Shown: positions 29,945 through 40,098, counted from the stretch's first letter. The stretch is 64,000 nucleotides of DNA from Ascarosepion bandense (GCA_037127315.1 JBBBDQ010001273.1:3889099-3953098), one strand, 5' to 3'. The notes: generated by a model from the sequence alone, not told the origin. Made by a program: numbers and translations.

Positions 29945-30002
29945 CCTGAGAAACCACCCTGAAGCTCAGCGTATTTTACCATTAAGCTACGCGAAACCAC
30001 TT
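29945..30002 (-). repeat. tRNA-like fragment
   Basis: The minus strand reads cgcgtagcttaatggtaaaa, a good box A region, followed by an anticodon-arm-like stretch. The B box is weak, so this is a tRNA-derived relic rather than a gene. Confidence 0.35.
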
Positions 30003-30354
30003 TAACAAAAACCTACTTAATAAATTCACATCTCCCGTTACTCAGATTAAAAAGCAAAAAAGAGTTTCAACTCTTTCAGAGATGTATATTTTTAAAAATA
30101 AAACTTTCGAAATTTAGGCTCTTAGATATTAGTTTCGATGTTAAAACAGTAATGTCTAGTCAAACACTTCAGTCACTATATGCAAAAATTGCTATATATA
30201 ATAAAAAATTGTCCGATTAAAATTCCGTCAATTGCTTTAAACTTTGCTTACTTTTCAGATAGAAAATAAAGTACGTCCTGAGTATGACGATAATCTACAA
30301 GCAAGGCCTATGATCGAGATGTTTTGAGGAGTGTGAAACTAACTCTTTATTGTT
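30003..30354. other. No feature seen
   Basis: AT-rich sequence without recognisable elements. Confidence 0.5.
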
Positions 30355-30450
30355 ATTGCTCCCAGATCCATCCTGACCAGAGGTAGTAGCACCTATTAGG
30401 GTCCCAACAACAGGCAAACAGTTAACCTCTTCCCACCAAAAAACTATGGT
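30355..30450 (-). repeat. Dispersed repeat 'P', partial inverted copy
   Basis: Reverse complement carries gggaccctaataggtgctac, then ggtcaggatggatctggg, matching the start of the conserved part of repeat P at 2240 and 44270. Confidence 0.6.
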
Positions 30451-30900
30451 CAAACTCTATGAACGTGAAAAAATACATTTAATAGTAAAAATATTACACA
30501 CACATTTTTATAATAAAATCATTACCAACAATAAACAAAAATAACAAAGTATTACCAGTAATACATTTTTTGTAAAAGAAATTAATGATCATAAGAAAAT
30601 TACGGCATTAAATGATCCATATGGGGTTGATATCTCCCTAAACAAACAAAAAACAAGTTAGCAGATATAGACTTCGAAATGTTCCAACGACCGATGTAGT
30701 AAAGATATAACAAGGCGTCAAAAGAATGTCGGATATTTTAACCAAAATATTTCTTTCTCAAACAATATTGACCCACCAACTCGCTTTAAAATACAAATTC
30801 CAGGCTTAGATGTGTGCAATACAACTGTTTTTTTTTTAAACCACATGTAACTACAAATAAGACCGTGTAACTTTGAACAGGCAACAATAATTGAGTTTTG
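30451..30900. other. No feature seen
   Basis: A-rich; possibly an old PLE piece but no motif can be supported. Confidence 0.4.
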
Positions 30901-30904
30901 TTTA

Positions 30905-31305
30905 CATGATGAGGCCGAGTAGTTGCAGTGGCGCCATCTCTTGCGCAGCGCTTGTACTTTCTGAATCAGAGTGGTGTTCAGAATTATGATTAACAGATAA
31001 TTTTTTATTTAAGAGAGTGGCTGGCGGGATTATTGGAGAGTAAAGTGGAGAAGGCTGATACAATTCAAACATCTGGATAAGTAAAAGCAACTAGTCTGGA
31101 GCGACAAGGTACAACTTTTACTGCTGAATTTCATATTGACTAATTTTTTTTTCTCATGCCATTTTTTCTGCAATCTTCAAGAGCCTCTGTGTAATTGTCT
31201 TAGATTTAAATATTTGTTTTATTTTATAGACATTGTCTGCTGGCTCATGAGTTCGCTTTACTGTTAGATTCGCTTTTATTTTAGAGGATAATACTATAGA
31301 AATAA
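30905..31305 (+). repeat. Dispersed repeat R1, copy 2
   Basis: Collinear with 15895-16325. Shares gtggtgttcagaattatgat, agtctggagcgacaaggtac and tactatagaaat. Unlike copy 1, it is not preceded by SINE1, so R1 is a repeat in its own right. Confidence 0.8.
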
Positions 31306-31339
31306 CAATTTAATTTATTATAAAGTTTACATCAACTGA

Positions 31340-31594
31340 AAATAGAGCGAAAATGAATTAAGACAAACTCGAAATAAACGGTTGTACTAGCATTCAAGAA
31401 ATACAAAAATACAGTCAAACATGAAAAGAAATTAACACCCAAAATTAAACATCTTGAGACTGGCTAGTGAAGTGGCCAAAGACGCTTGAGACAAAGGACA
31501 ATTTGAAACTTTTTACTCCCACTAAACAGAAAAAATTAAGTATGCTGGACAAACTAAATAAAAAATTAAATAACTTGCCTGTCAAGGAAAAATG

Positions 31595-31632
<38 letters not shown>
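31340..31632 (+). mobile_element. PLE 3' UTR-type fragment ending in (TA)n
   Basis: Shares an ordered block with 35240-35554 and 60290-60500: acagtcaaacatga, gtgaagtggccaaagacgct, a cttttactcccactaaacag stretch and a lysine-rich open patch. The copy at 60290 follows directly on a PLE coding end, which identifies the block. It runs straight into TA units (31598-31632). Confidence 0.6.
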
Positions 31633-31634
<2 letters not shown>

Positions 31635-31639
31635 GGCAA

Positions 31640-31857
31640 ACAATACTAACCTTTTCTAAACTGGTGATTACAGCAGGTGATACGCTGTATTCGAGAAATA
31701 ATGTCCGCTCGGCATAGTTGCAGTATTAATCATAGATAAGCTCTGTGAATGTTGAACAAAAACAAATGTGCCTGAACAGGTGACTGCAACGAGGATTCGC
31801 TTAGCCACCTGTTCCGATAGGCATACTCGGATATAGTAAAATGTAGCTGCCATTTCC
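31640..31857. other. No feature seen
   Basis: Mixed sequence of unknown origin. Confidence 0.4.
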
Positions 31858-32036
31858 ACTCTATCAGTTTCTTTTCTTGTATTTCACCTCTGTGGAACTC
31901 CCTCCTGTATAGTTACTTCTCTGAAAGATATAATCACCAAAAGTTTAAATTCAACATCAATTGCCATCTTCTGCCTTCTTAAATCCCATTCATCTCTCAT
32001 CCTTTCTTCAGTATCCCTTGTAGTTTCTCTTATTTT
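31858..32036 (+). pseudogene. Jockey/CR1-like LINE, 3' UTR fragment
   Basis: Contains tctgtggaactccctcctgt ('LWNSLP') and the following 3' UTR blocks (ttgccatcttctgccttctt) as in the copy at 53040, but stops before the 3' signature, where an inverted RTE end begins. Confidence 0.65.
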
Positions 32037-32205
32037 AATCCCCGGACGTAGGCGATCATGGACTTCCACTTAGATATGTCTTGTCGCTCTCAATATTTTT
32101 TTCTCTTGGCATCTCTTCTAAGCCCCGCTCCGTCATCCATTTGCTCTATGTACCGTTTAGCGAAATTTAACGCTTCCATTAAACCTTTTATATTTCCATC
32201 CTGTC
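32036..32205 (-). pseudogene. RTE-type LINE (-), 3' terminal fragment
   Basis: The minus strand ends with gtccatgatcgcctacgtcc, matching the last coding block ('W.AMIAYVxKG') of the RTE copies at 5900 and 19450. It meets the LINE fragment tail to tail. Confidence 0.65.
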
Positions 32206-32279
32206 ACGTTCAGGGTGTTCGGATTATTTTTTTCTCATGTTTTAATATAAGATACTCCATAATAGAAACATAAATATAT

Positions 32280-32359
32280 ATGTTGCCGTCATACAAATAT
32301 AAATATTTGCTGTTATTTTTGACGGCACATTGCCGCTCATAATATAAAGGCCATATGTG

Positions 32360-32404
<45 letters not shown>

Positions 32405-32427
32405 TGTACGTGTATATATATATATAA
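32280..32427. repeat. Small palindrome and (TG)n/(TA)n microsatellite
   Basis: tgccgtca...tgacggca half-sites at about 32283 and 32319 resemble the tight palindrome at 3403-3422. A TG-rich microsatellite with TA units follows (32353-32427). Confidence 0.7.
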
Positions 32428-32451
32428 ATTAAAATCTATCTCAATAAACCC

Positions 32452-32575
32452 TTTTTTCTGCCTAATTTTAAATTTTAAACTTTTCATGTTTAATTGGTTT
32501 TCTTTAATTTAATTCTTGATTTTAGCAGATATTTCTTGACTGAACTTTTCTTTCTTTCTTTCTTTCTTTCTTTCT
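32452..32575 (+). repeat. Direct repeat copy 1 with (TTTC)n
   Basis: About 100 bases (ctaattttaaattttaaact ... agcagatatttcttgactga) recur nearly unchanged at 32725-32826. A TTTC run follows copy 1. Confidence 0.9.
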
Positions 32576-32724
32576 CTTTCATCAGCCATATATTAGTCTG
32601 TCTACTTTCTTCCCCTCTGCCATCCGTAATTTGACTCCCATTGGCCATCTTGGTGTGACCAAAATTCAGACACTCGTGTTGTGTTGGAGTTCTGTTTTGT
32701 TTGAAATATTCTTAAAGTAAGGCT
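32576..32724 (+). other. Spacer between direct repeats, GC-richer
   Basis: Includes attggccatcttggtgtgac, a CCAAT/YY1-like pair of motifs; no further support for a promoter. Confidence 0.25.
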
Positions 32725-32826
32725 TTTTTTTTCTGTCTAATTTTAAATTTTAAACTTTTCATGTTTAATTGGTTTTCTTTAATTTAATTCTTGATTTTAG
32801 CAGATATCTCTTGACTGAACTTTTAC
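32725..32826 (+). repeat. Direct repeat copy 2
   Basis: Partner of 32452-32552; the high identity suggests a recent duplication with about a 274-bp period. Confidence 0.9.
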
Positions 32827-32865
32827 TAAGTTAAAACTTAGTAATCCACCGCCATGTTTTTTTTT

Positions 32866-33800
32866 CAATTGGAGTAGATAGATCTATCTATCGCCCGGTT
32901 CACACTCCACCCCTGTCTACTGAACAGGTTAACAGGCTCATCCCCTGTTCCCCGTTTAGGACGTGGTTTCCGGCTTTCTCTTTTCCAATCTTCTCACTTT
33001 GTTTTCTTGTTTTGTTTTTTGTTTTTTTTCAATTGGAGTAGATAGATCTATCTATCGCCCGGTTCGCACTCCACCCATGTCTATTGAACAGGTTAACAGG
33101 CTCATCCCCTGTTCCCCGTTTAGGACGTGGTTTCCGGCTTTCTCTTTTCCAATCTTCTCACTTTGTTTTCTTGTTTTGTTTTTTGTTTTTTTCAATTGGA
33201 GTAGATAGATCTATATATAGCCCGCTTCACACTCCACCCATGTCTATTGAACAGGTTAACAGGCTCATCCCCTGTTCCCTGTTTAGGACGTGGTTTCCGG
33301 CTTTCTCTTTTCCAATCTTCTCACTTTTTCTTGTTTTTTTTTTTTCCAATTGGAGTAGATAGATCTATCTATCGCCCGGTTCACGCTCCACCCATGACTA
33401 TTGAACAGGTTAAGAGGCTCATCCCTTGTTCCCTGTTTAGGACGTGGTTTCCGGCTTTCTCTTTTCCAATCTTCTCACTTTGTTTTCTTGTTTTGTTTTG
33501 TTTTTTTCAATTGGAGTAGATAGATCTATCTATCGCCCGGTTCACACTCCACCCATGTCTATTGAACAGGTTAAGAGGCTTATCCCTTGTTCCCTGTTTA
33601 GGATGTGGTTTCCGGCTTTCTCTTTCCCAATCTTCTCACTTTGTTTTCTTGTTTTTTTTTTCAATTGGAGTAAATAGATCTATCTATCGCCCGGTTCACA
33701 CTCCACCCATGTCTATTGAACAGGTTAAGAGGCTCATCCCTTGTTCCCTTTTTAGGATGTGGTTTCCGGGTTTCTCTTTTCCGATCTTTTCACTATTACG
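32866..33800 (+). repeat. Minisatellite, six units of 154-164 bp
   Basis: Units start at 32866, 33030, 33193, 33347, 33508 and 33662, each with caattggagtagatagatc. Every unit has the self-complementary core gatagatctatctatc, then cactccaccc, gaacaggttaa, ggctcatccc and tccggctttctctttt, and ends in a variable T-rich run that causes the length differences. The last unit runs into a Jockey/CR1-like LINE 3' end (33815-33855), which suggests the array is an expanded part of that element's 3' UTR. Periods are not multiples of three, and the overlapping 77-134 codon frames are artefacts. Confidence 0.95.
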
Positions 33801-33855
33801 TAGCTCCCTGCACATCAGTGGCGTTACCGCCTTGCTTGGGGTGATACAATTAAAA
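33801..33855 (+). mobile_element. Jockey/CR1-like LINE 3' end
   Basis: Signature gtggcgttaccgccttgctt, then ggggtgata and an A-rich tail, directly after the minisatellite. Confidence 0.8.
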
Positions 33856-33989
33856 AAAAATACCTCTAACAATATTAATAATATTAACACTAATAATAAT
33901 AATAGCGTATGTCATAATAACCATATTGCAACCAAATGCATTATAATTACAAACATGAAGAAATAATTCTCAAAAACATAATAGGTAGA

Positions 33990-34760
33990 ATTGTTAAACC
34001 AATTAATAATAATAAACAAATTAAGCTCATCATATATTACAACATTTAAAACAATATACCTCCTGTCATTAATAAGCTTACAACCACACAACTTAATCCT
34101 CTATAGAAAATCAATGTAGTGTATCAATTTACATGCCCAATCAGAGATTGTATCTCTGATACTAATAATAAACCAACCACATATATTGGTTTTACTACAA
34201 CCATGCTCTCCCGTTGACTTACTTGTCACCTTTCTGATCAGAGTTTAATTAACTTTTTTTAGAAAAACATAGTCATGTATGTAATATTAGACAGATTTTA
34301 GTCGATAACACAATACTAACACATACCCACAGTAAAAAGAACCTCCAGCTATTAGAGGCCATCTACATTAAATCAACGCAAACCACACTCAATAAAATAA
34401 CATTTCAATCTAGTCAGAACACATTACATTTAGACATATGGTTCTGTTTCGGTCTCACAAGTGGTATGGCGTCATAGAACCGCATTTCTACTTTACGACC
34501 TGCGTCTGCTATTCGGTGACTTATCGTCGCATTGCAATGTTTTATGTCAACACAAGATAATATCATCTTTGATGATGGATATCTTTATGTTAATGTCCCT
34601 GTAACGTCTCTGAAGACGGCTCATGTGAACCGAAAGCTAAAACCAGCGTATCCAAATGTTGGAAAATTTTTGTTTTTATTTTTACCTGAAATTGAAGCCA
34701 TAATACGATGTTTTGAATGGTTCATGATTAAACATAAGACATTCTTTATCTGTTATATTT
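33990..34760 (+). pseudogene. Penelope-like element, nuclease end and 3' UTR
   Basis: Translation is close to 'TYIGFTTTMLSRxLTCHLSDQS': here TNYIG and TTTMLSR-LTCHLSDQS are readable at about 34170-34245, the start of the GIY-YIG endonuclease part. 'LQLLEAIYIKS' follows (ctccagctattagaggccat). The 3' UTR follows with ctgaagacggctcatgtgaa at about 34608. Confidence 0.75.
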
Positions 34761-35239
34761 AACTATATATGCTTAGATAACTATCTGCTGCCTCAAAACA
34801 ATGTGTATATAAACGCATATATAATTAGTGAGCTTTTGGTCATAATTAGACTAGTACGCAGTTGTATGAAAAAGCTTTCAATATATTTATATTGCAGAAC
34901 TTCCGAATATTTTTGAATTTAGAAATGAGTTATTTTCATAACCTAGGTTTCAATCTTTCGGTATCTTCAAGCGATTTATAATAACTCATTTTTTCTTTTT
35001 TCAAACGTACGAAAAGGGATTTTTAGGAACACTCGATTAGAATTTTTAAACAATCGAAAATTTTCAAAATTAGGTAGGAGTTATTTAAAGATCGAATAAA
35101 GTTATTGCGATTTCTAAATGTCGTATCTGTAATAGATTCCCCTATCAAATCGTTAAATATTTTAGCATGACTTTAACAATCATAAGTATGCATAATGGCC
35201 GTTACTTAAAGTAATAAGGGAGTACAAATGAATTTTTTA
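34761..35239. other. AT-rich sequence with a small inverted repeat
   Basis: aatgagttatt (about 34923) and aataactcatt (about 34978) form a hairpin. Nothing else was seen. Confidence 0.4.
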
Positions 35240-35554
35240 TTTCATTTTCTCACCGAAACCAAGCAGAATAAACGCGACTATTAAAAACACAAAATAAAAC
35301 AACGCTTAAACTGTCAAAACTTGAGAAAAAATCAACACGAAAAAGAAAACCCTTTTCAAAATGGCTAAGGAAATGGTCGAAAGGGCTTGTGACAATGAAA
35401 ATTTTCACTACAAGCTTACACCTACAAAACGTAAAAAACTTAAGAATGCTGAATAAACAAAATAAAAAATTAAATTTTTTCTTGTATACCCTATAAAACG
35501 AAAGAAGTCTAAAAGAAAGACCCCTTTCCAAATATATATATATATATATATATA
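35240..35554 (+). mobile_element. PLE 3' UTR-type fragment ending in (TA)n
   Basis: Same block as 31340 and 60290: aaggaaatggtcgaaagggc, ttacacctacaaaacgtaaa and aaaaattaaattttt, ending in TA units (35532-35554). Confidence 0.6.
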
Positions 35555-35574
35555 CTCTTATTACGATTAAGCTC

Positions 35575-35840
35575 TCCAGAGAGGAAATTAAAAAAATAAC
35601 AGTTACTACTTCCGTGACTTATGTATTAATCTTCCGCAATGAATTGAGTTATTTCGGTGACTAGCGTGTGTATACACCGCCTATACATAACACGCTAAAA
35701 TTTACCTTCTCTGATGCCTTACGGGTTAGCGACTCCAACTGACACCAAATCGGTCGAGTTTCGATTCCGGCCAGAAGAAAGTGGATGTCTAGCCACACTG
35801 ATGAGCTGTGATACAGCGAAACAGACTTGTATGTGGATGA
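35575..35840 (+). mobile_element. SINE2 copy 1 (tRNA-related)
   Basis: Blocks gcgtgtgtatacaccgccta, ataacacgctaaaattt, a head-like segment with box B ggtcgagtttcgattccggc, and the 3' part agccacactgatgagctgtg. Related copies are at 54990 and 58786. The B box lies in the middle of the repeat, with about 100 conserved bases upstream. Confidence 0.75.
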
Positions 35841-35845
35841 CACAC

Positions 35846-35903
<58 letters not shown>
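35841..35903. repeat. (CA)n(TA)n microsatellite
   Basis: Begins directly at the SINE2 3' end. Confidence 0.97.
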
Positions 35904-36019
35904 TCAAAATAATAACTAAATAGACTCTGCAAGTATTTAAGTTTTAAATTTATACTAAGATAAACCTTAAGAAAAACCATTAACAAACAGAACCTAATTC
36001 CGTTACAATCCGGTGCACT

Positions 36020-36250
36020 AAGGCGTTGGATAAGAGGGGAGAAAAAAAAGAAATCCGTGGAATAAGGACAAGGCATACGATACTCCGCAGTAAAGAAAAA
36101 AAAACCCAAACGGAACCAACCACAAAAAAAAAAGAAAGAAAAAGTGCTCGATACAAAGTACAAACGAAATGCAAAAGTAGAGCAAAGACACACAAAGAAT
36201 TGACGAGCCGTAGTGTGAAACCGCGGTAGGTTTTGGCTAGCTTGAGATTC
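36020..36250. repeat. Purine-rich tract
   Basis: A/G-rich sequence (about 36035-36200) of low complexity. Confidence 0.6.
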
Positions 36251-36252
36251 TT

Positions 36253-36253
<1 letters not shown>

Positions 36254-36306
<53 letters not shown>

Positions 36307-36310
36307 CACA
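36254..36310. repeat. (TA)n(CA)n microsatellite
   Basis: About 22 TA units, then a few CA units. Confidence 0.97.
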
Positions 36311-36334
36311 AGTATACAGTAAGTTTTGTTTGGG

Positions 36335-36790
36335 TTTTTTTAATCATTTCACCCGAAGCAAGGCATTTCACTGCCACTGTTGCGCAGGGGGTTACATAGG
36401 GGAAAGTGATGAGAAAGAGTGGTTAGGGGATTACATAGGGGAAAGTGATGAGAAAGAGTAGTTAGGGGGTTACATAGGGGAAAGTGATGAGAAAGAGTGG
36501 TTAGGGGATTACATAGGGGAAAGTGATGAGAAAGAGTAGTTAGGGGGTTACATAGGGGAACGTGATGAGAAAGAGTGGTTGGGGGTTACATAGGGGAAAG
36601 TGATAGGAAATGTCAGAAGGAGGGTGATAGACGGGTAAAGATACCGAGGATGAGGGTTGCGTGGATGGGAAAAGTGTTTGAGAGAATGGGTGAGAGTTAG
36701 TGTGTTAGGAGGTGTCTATTGACCCAACTTTTAAACTCCTGGAGATTGTAGCTGTCGGGGAAGCAAATATACGGAAGGGAATTATGGATG
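36335..36790 (-). pseudogene. Jockey/CR1-like LINE (-), 3' UTR with a VNTR
   Basis: On the minus strand the element ends with its signature (gccttgcttcgggtgaaatg, then attaaaaaaa). The 39-bp tandem array (36388-36605) sits exactly where other copies have single-copy 3' UTR. Upstream of it the C-terminal and 3' UTR blocks continue to about 36790. Confidence 0.75.
36388..36605 (-). repeat. 39-bp minisatellite with dimeric order
   Basis: About 5.6 units of ggggttacataggggaaagt + gatgagaaagagtggttag. The first units alternate in two linked positions (ggggtt with agtgg, ggattac with agtag), so the array grew by 78-bp dimers. The period is divisible by three, but stops occur in each dimer. Confidence 0.95.
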
Positions 36791-36898
36791 GAATAAAATT
36801 CTGTATCCCAAAAACACTATTCTTAAAAACTGCTCAAAACAAAGTACTGCGAATAATATTTATTTAACATTTATAACATAAATGTATAATAATAATAA

Positions 36899-36901
<3 letters not shown>

Positions 36902-36946
<45 letters not shown>
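36902..36946. repeat. (TA)n microsatellite
   Basis: TA run preceded by four ATA/AAT units. Confidence 0.97.
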
Positions 36947-36948
<2 letters not shown>

Positions 36949-37720
36949 TCAAACTTGCTGCCTGATAAAGTCATCTTGGCAGAAACAGTTGTTGCAAGAA
37001 GGTCAGTGTCTGGGACATTGTTAATCTTGCCCTGCATTTTCATTTTATTAAATTTGCATTGAACCCTCTTAATATAGTCGTTCTGTTAGCGAATATCATT
37101 TTCTGCCAAATATTGAATATAAATATCTATTTCTTTTTCCAGCCATTCTTATGTTTCATAGCTTTTGCTTGTTGTAAAAGACTGGTTAACTGATAAATGT
37201 TCAGAGCGGGTGAGTACTGACACTTTCGTCTTTTACATTTTCTTCTGAATCACAATGTTGAATTAATACTGAGCTTTTCAAGCAGCTGCACAGGAGTTAA
37301 TCATAATGCATGATTGGAAAGGCTGTTGATGCATAACGCAGCATATTTGCTGAGTGACATTTCACTCACTCTCTCTGTCTTTCTCTCTGTCTGTCTCTCT
37401 GTCTCTCTCTGTCTCTCTCGTGTTTAGGGTTAGGCCAGGATTTAGCAAAAAGAATAATCACTGATTTCCGTTGCTATATTCGCAGTCAGCCAGAATTAAC
37501 GATAAGTTAATTGCAAGAATTTCCAGTAGAAATCATGACATTTAGTAATTAATTGCGACTGCATACTGTTTAATCAGTTGAACTTTCAGTTTTGCAATTC
37601 ACGTGTTGGCACGCACACGGAGACAATTAAACTTAAGCGGAGTCTTATCTTAACAAACCGGAACCTCTCTAAGGACTCACAGGAAGTGATGAAACAATTT
37701 ATTCAACCAGAGCCAAAACA
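36947..37720. other. Unassigned sequence with a (CTCTCTGT)n run
   Basis: A CT-rich microsatellite with G interruptions at about 37362-37420; otherwise no recognisable element. Confidence 0.5.
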
Positions 37721-37724
37721 TTCT

Positions 37725-37995
37725 GTTCCACACATAACTGAGATGGAAACTTATACTTAGCATCAGAAAGAGACAGTTTGAATTTCTGAGGTACATAAGG
37801 AAAGAAGGGTTGGCAAATCTGATACTCATTGGACAGTTTATGTTTAAGAAGACAGACGAAACCAGCGTGTAGCATATTTGAGCAGAAGTAAATCGATGGC
37901 TAAACAGGATTTAGGAGAAATAATCAAAAGAACATTTATTAAGTGCTAGAAACAGGAAATTGTGGAAAGCCGTGATAGGCTACAGCACGAGAAAT
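37725..37995 (+). pseudogene. RTE-type LINE, strongly diverged fragment
   Basis: Shows 'LILSIRKRQFEFLRYIRKEGLANLILIG', visible as cagaaagagacagtttgaat and ggaaagaagggttggcaaat, and then a degraded end with gaaattgtggaaagccgtga. Confidence 0.6.
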
Positions 37996-38008
37996 TGCGA
38001 AACCAATC

Positions 38009-38310
38009 AAATGCTGAGGTGGCTGTATTACCAAAGATATTTTTCAACAAACATAAATAATAAATCGCGTTGGTCATTACTACTGAGTCGGAGTTCAATT
38101 TCCCATACAAAATGCGATTTTTAAAAACCCAATAAAGGTTGACGGGTCCTAAAATCACCGTTCCAAAACTTATCACACTTGCGAGGCGGCAAGATATTCT
38201 CTTCTTGTTAACCATTGCTACCTAGTAGTGAGTTCAATCCTGACTGGGTGTCCCGTACAAAAATTGGCAGTAAATAATCCAATAAGAGTTGACACATAAA
38301 ATCAACCAAA
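38009..38310 (+). repeat. tRNA-like repeat in two tandem copies
   Basis: Units at about 38065-38157 and 38207-38310 share a B-box-like segment (gagtcggagttcaattt and agtagtgagttcaatcctga), cccaataaaggttgac/tccaataagagttgac and cctaaaatca/cataaaatca. The leading part (attaccaaagatatttttca) recurs at 40600-40655. It is probably a dimeric SINE. Confidence 0.6.
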
Positions 38311-38520
38311 CAATAAGGAGGATAGTAAGGAGACAAATATTGCTTAATGCTACGAAGAAAAGGAAGCTTTTGGAGAGACATAATAGATCATTTCCTGAAG
38401 AAACACGTTACACGAAAGGGTATGCAGGATCCATTAATATTTAGTAATTAACATTTTCATTGAATCGTTGTGTGGTTAGCTAATATCTCTAATAAGCCAT
38501 TGTTTCGTGACATCAAGCCT
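38311..38520. other. No feature seen
   Basis: Unassigned. Confidence 0.4.
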
Positions 38521-38524
38521 TATT

Positions 38525-38590
38525 GGGTTTCACATATTTACAGCATTGTGACAAAAGCACTGTTTCTATTCTGATCAGCGAAGTTAAGGA
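38525..38590 (+). repeat. 5S rRNA-like relic, 5' half
   Basis: tcacatatttacagcattgt, gacaaaagcactgtttctat and gatcagcgaagttaagg align in order with the first 60 bases of 5S rRNA. The rest is missing. It is the most diverged of the four 5S-like sequences in the window. Confidence 0.45.
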
Positions 38591-38779
38591 GAAAGCTGCC
38601 AATATGATGCAATGTAAACAACAAGAGAATTATTTTTACGATTCCCGTAGCCTATTTAAGTGGTAAGGTAAAAACGTACTGCCACCACGGTAATAGTGAG
38701 CTTTATAGGGCAAGATCGCTTGATGAACCCCAAATACACTCCAAGTTGATTTTAATAAAGAGCTGTCCTTCTCCAAGAT

Positions 38780-38910
38780 TAGTCACCAACCAATCCAGCC
38801 TGTCCTGCTATTTTCCCATAGCTGGATTCATATCTTTTCCAACGTTATTACCACATAACTTAATCTAATGAACTCGACTCTCAGATTCTTGAATCCGAGC
38901 AGGTAGCCGT
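38780..38910 (-). mobile_element. SINE1, diverged partial copy
   Basis: Contains caaccaatccagcctgtcct, gctattttcccatagctgga and a head-like ctcgactctcagattcttg, all in the order of SINE1 read in reverse. Confidence 0.6.
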
Positions 38911-39195
38911 TATTCTGTCGTGCCTCTGGTATGGGGCATTTCTTTTTTAACTTAAAATTAAGAAAATGAAGACGAACTTCAAAACTTTTACGATATGATA
39001 TACTGAACTCTTTTGCTGGTCTATAATAACACATGTGGACGACCATGAGTAGTATTTACAGTCTGTACATAAATGTACCCAGACATTTATAATTAAAAAA
39101 TTAAAAATATAATTAAAAAAATAAAAAAGAAAGAACGTAAATGATTAATTTTTATTTTCTAGAAAGAAAGCATGCTAACAAAGTATATAACAATA

Positions 39196-39495
39196 TTCAG
39201 TCAGATAAGTGATATACGTGATACACGCTATCATGTTTCGAAAGAGACATGACTGACTGGGCAGAAGGTTATACCGCATTAGGTTGACATTACTTTCTAC
39301 GGTAGACTGGTTGCCAGCCAAGGCTATAAAACCCAATTTGTCCTGTTATTTAACTCATAACTGGAGGTAATAGACGGTTTAATATTTTTCCTAAGGGTAT
39401 TTGCGCGTAAGTGAATGCAAGGAATTTAACTGGAATTCGATCTCGGCTCCCCGATTTCTCGTTCCGAGCTTATATTCACAACACCAAAACGCACA
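39196..39495 (-). mobile_element. SINE1 copy F
   Basis: Near full length in reverse: atacgtgatacacgctatca, actttctacggtagactggt, gcgcgtaagtgaatgcaagg and ttctcgttccgagcttatat. Confidence 0.92.
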
Positions 39496-39883
39496 TTCTA
39501 ATAACAGTTTTACCGACCATAAAAAAGAAAGATATTGGATGTTACAAAATCTGTCTGTAATAAAAAATCCGGCATGCAATATTGCAAGATGCTGTGTTTA
39601 CCACCACGTCAGGAATTCCTTCTTTTTTTTTTCTTCACGGCTTCTGTCTGCAAGCTTTTCTCGGTATATACATACTGGTTGACGATTAAAAGAACATGTC
39701 ATTTAGCGCAGTGTATGCGAATTGTGGAAAGGAAATAATTGACCCAACAAGAGTAAGGATTATTGTCATTTTTAACTGCATAGGTAAGTTGTTAATTAAA
39801 ATAAAATTCTAACAAACGAAAAATGTAGGATTTAGTATTCTGTTATTAAGTCAAACATTAATACTCAAGTATTAACACGTTGA

Positions 39884-40098
39884 AACAGGCTGGCTCGTAC
39901 GATCACTAAAGTTAAGTCAGGATGAGTAACTGCTGGAAATACCAGGTTCTACAAAATTGGATGTGTGTGTGGTGTAATGGATAACAGTTCAGAATTCAAA
40001 ATGGGAGAGCAGAGTTCTAATTTCAGTCAGATCCGTTATATTCACTTAGGCACATACTTTTGGGAAAGCTAGAATCCACGTCTTCCCTTTAGCTACAG
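39884..40098 (+). mobile_element. Composite SINE: 5S-like head plus tRNA-type SINE1 body, copy 2
   Basis: acacgttgaaacaggctggc, tcgtacgatcactaaagtta and ctggaaataccaggttct form a 5S-like head with an internal deletion. It is followed at once by a tRNA-like head (ggtgtaatggataacagttc, gcagagttctaatttcagtc) and SINE1 body (cacttaggcacatac, ctacaggttaa). The order and the linker (aaaattggatgt / aacttggatgt) match the copy at 2780-3032. Where its 3' end should be, an inverted SINE1 (copy G) starts. Confidence 0.75.

Noticed and set aside
29945..30002. tRNA gene
   Set aside because: Good box A but no convincing B box or acceptor stem.
32866..33800. CRISPR-like regular repeats
   Set aside because: Units are contiguous with no unique spacers, and the sequence is eukaryotic.
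32963..33966. Overlapping 77-134 codon frames with similar peptides
   Set aside because: They come from the 154-164 bp minisatellite, whose period breaks the frame from unit to unit.
35789..36307. Minus-strand frame of 172 codons
   Set aside because: Spans two microsatellites and an A-rich tract; ends are Ile-Tyr and Cys-Val repeats.
36388..36605. Telomere-like TTAGGGG words or CRISPR
   Set aside because: The word is part of a 39-bp minisatellite unit within a LINE 3' UTR; no (TTAGGG)n run and no spacers.
36947..37260. PLE coding fragment on the minus strand
   Set aside because: A few lysine-rich words looked similar, but no ordered motif series could be found.
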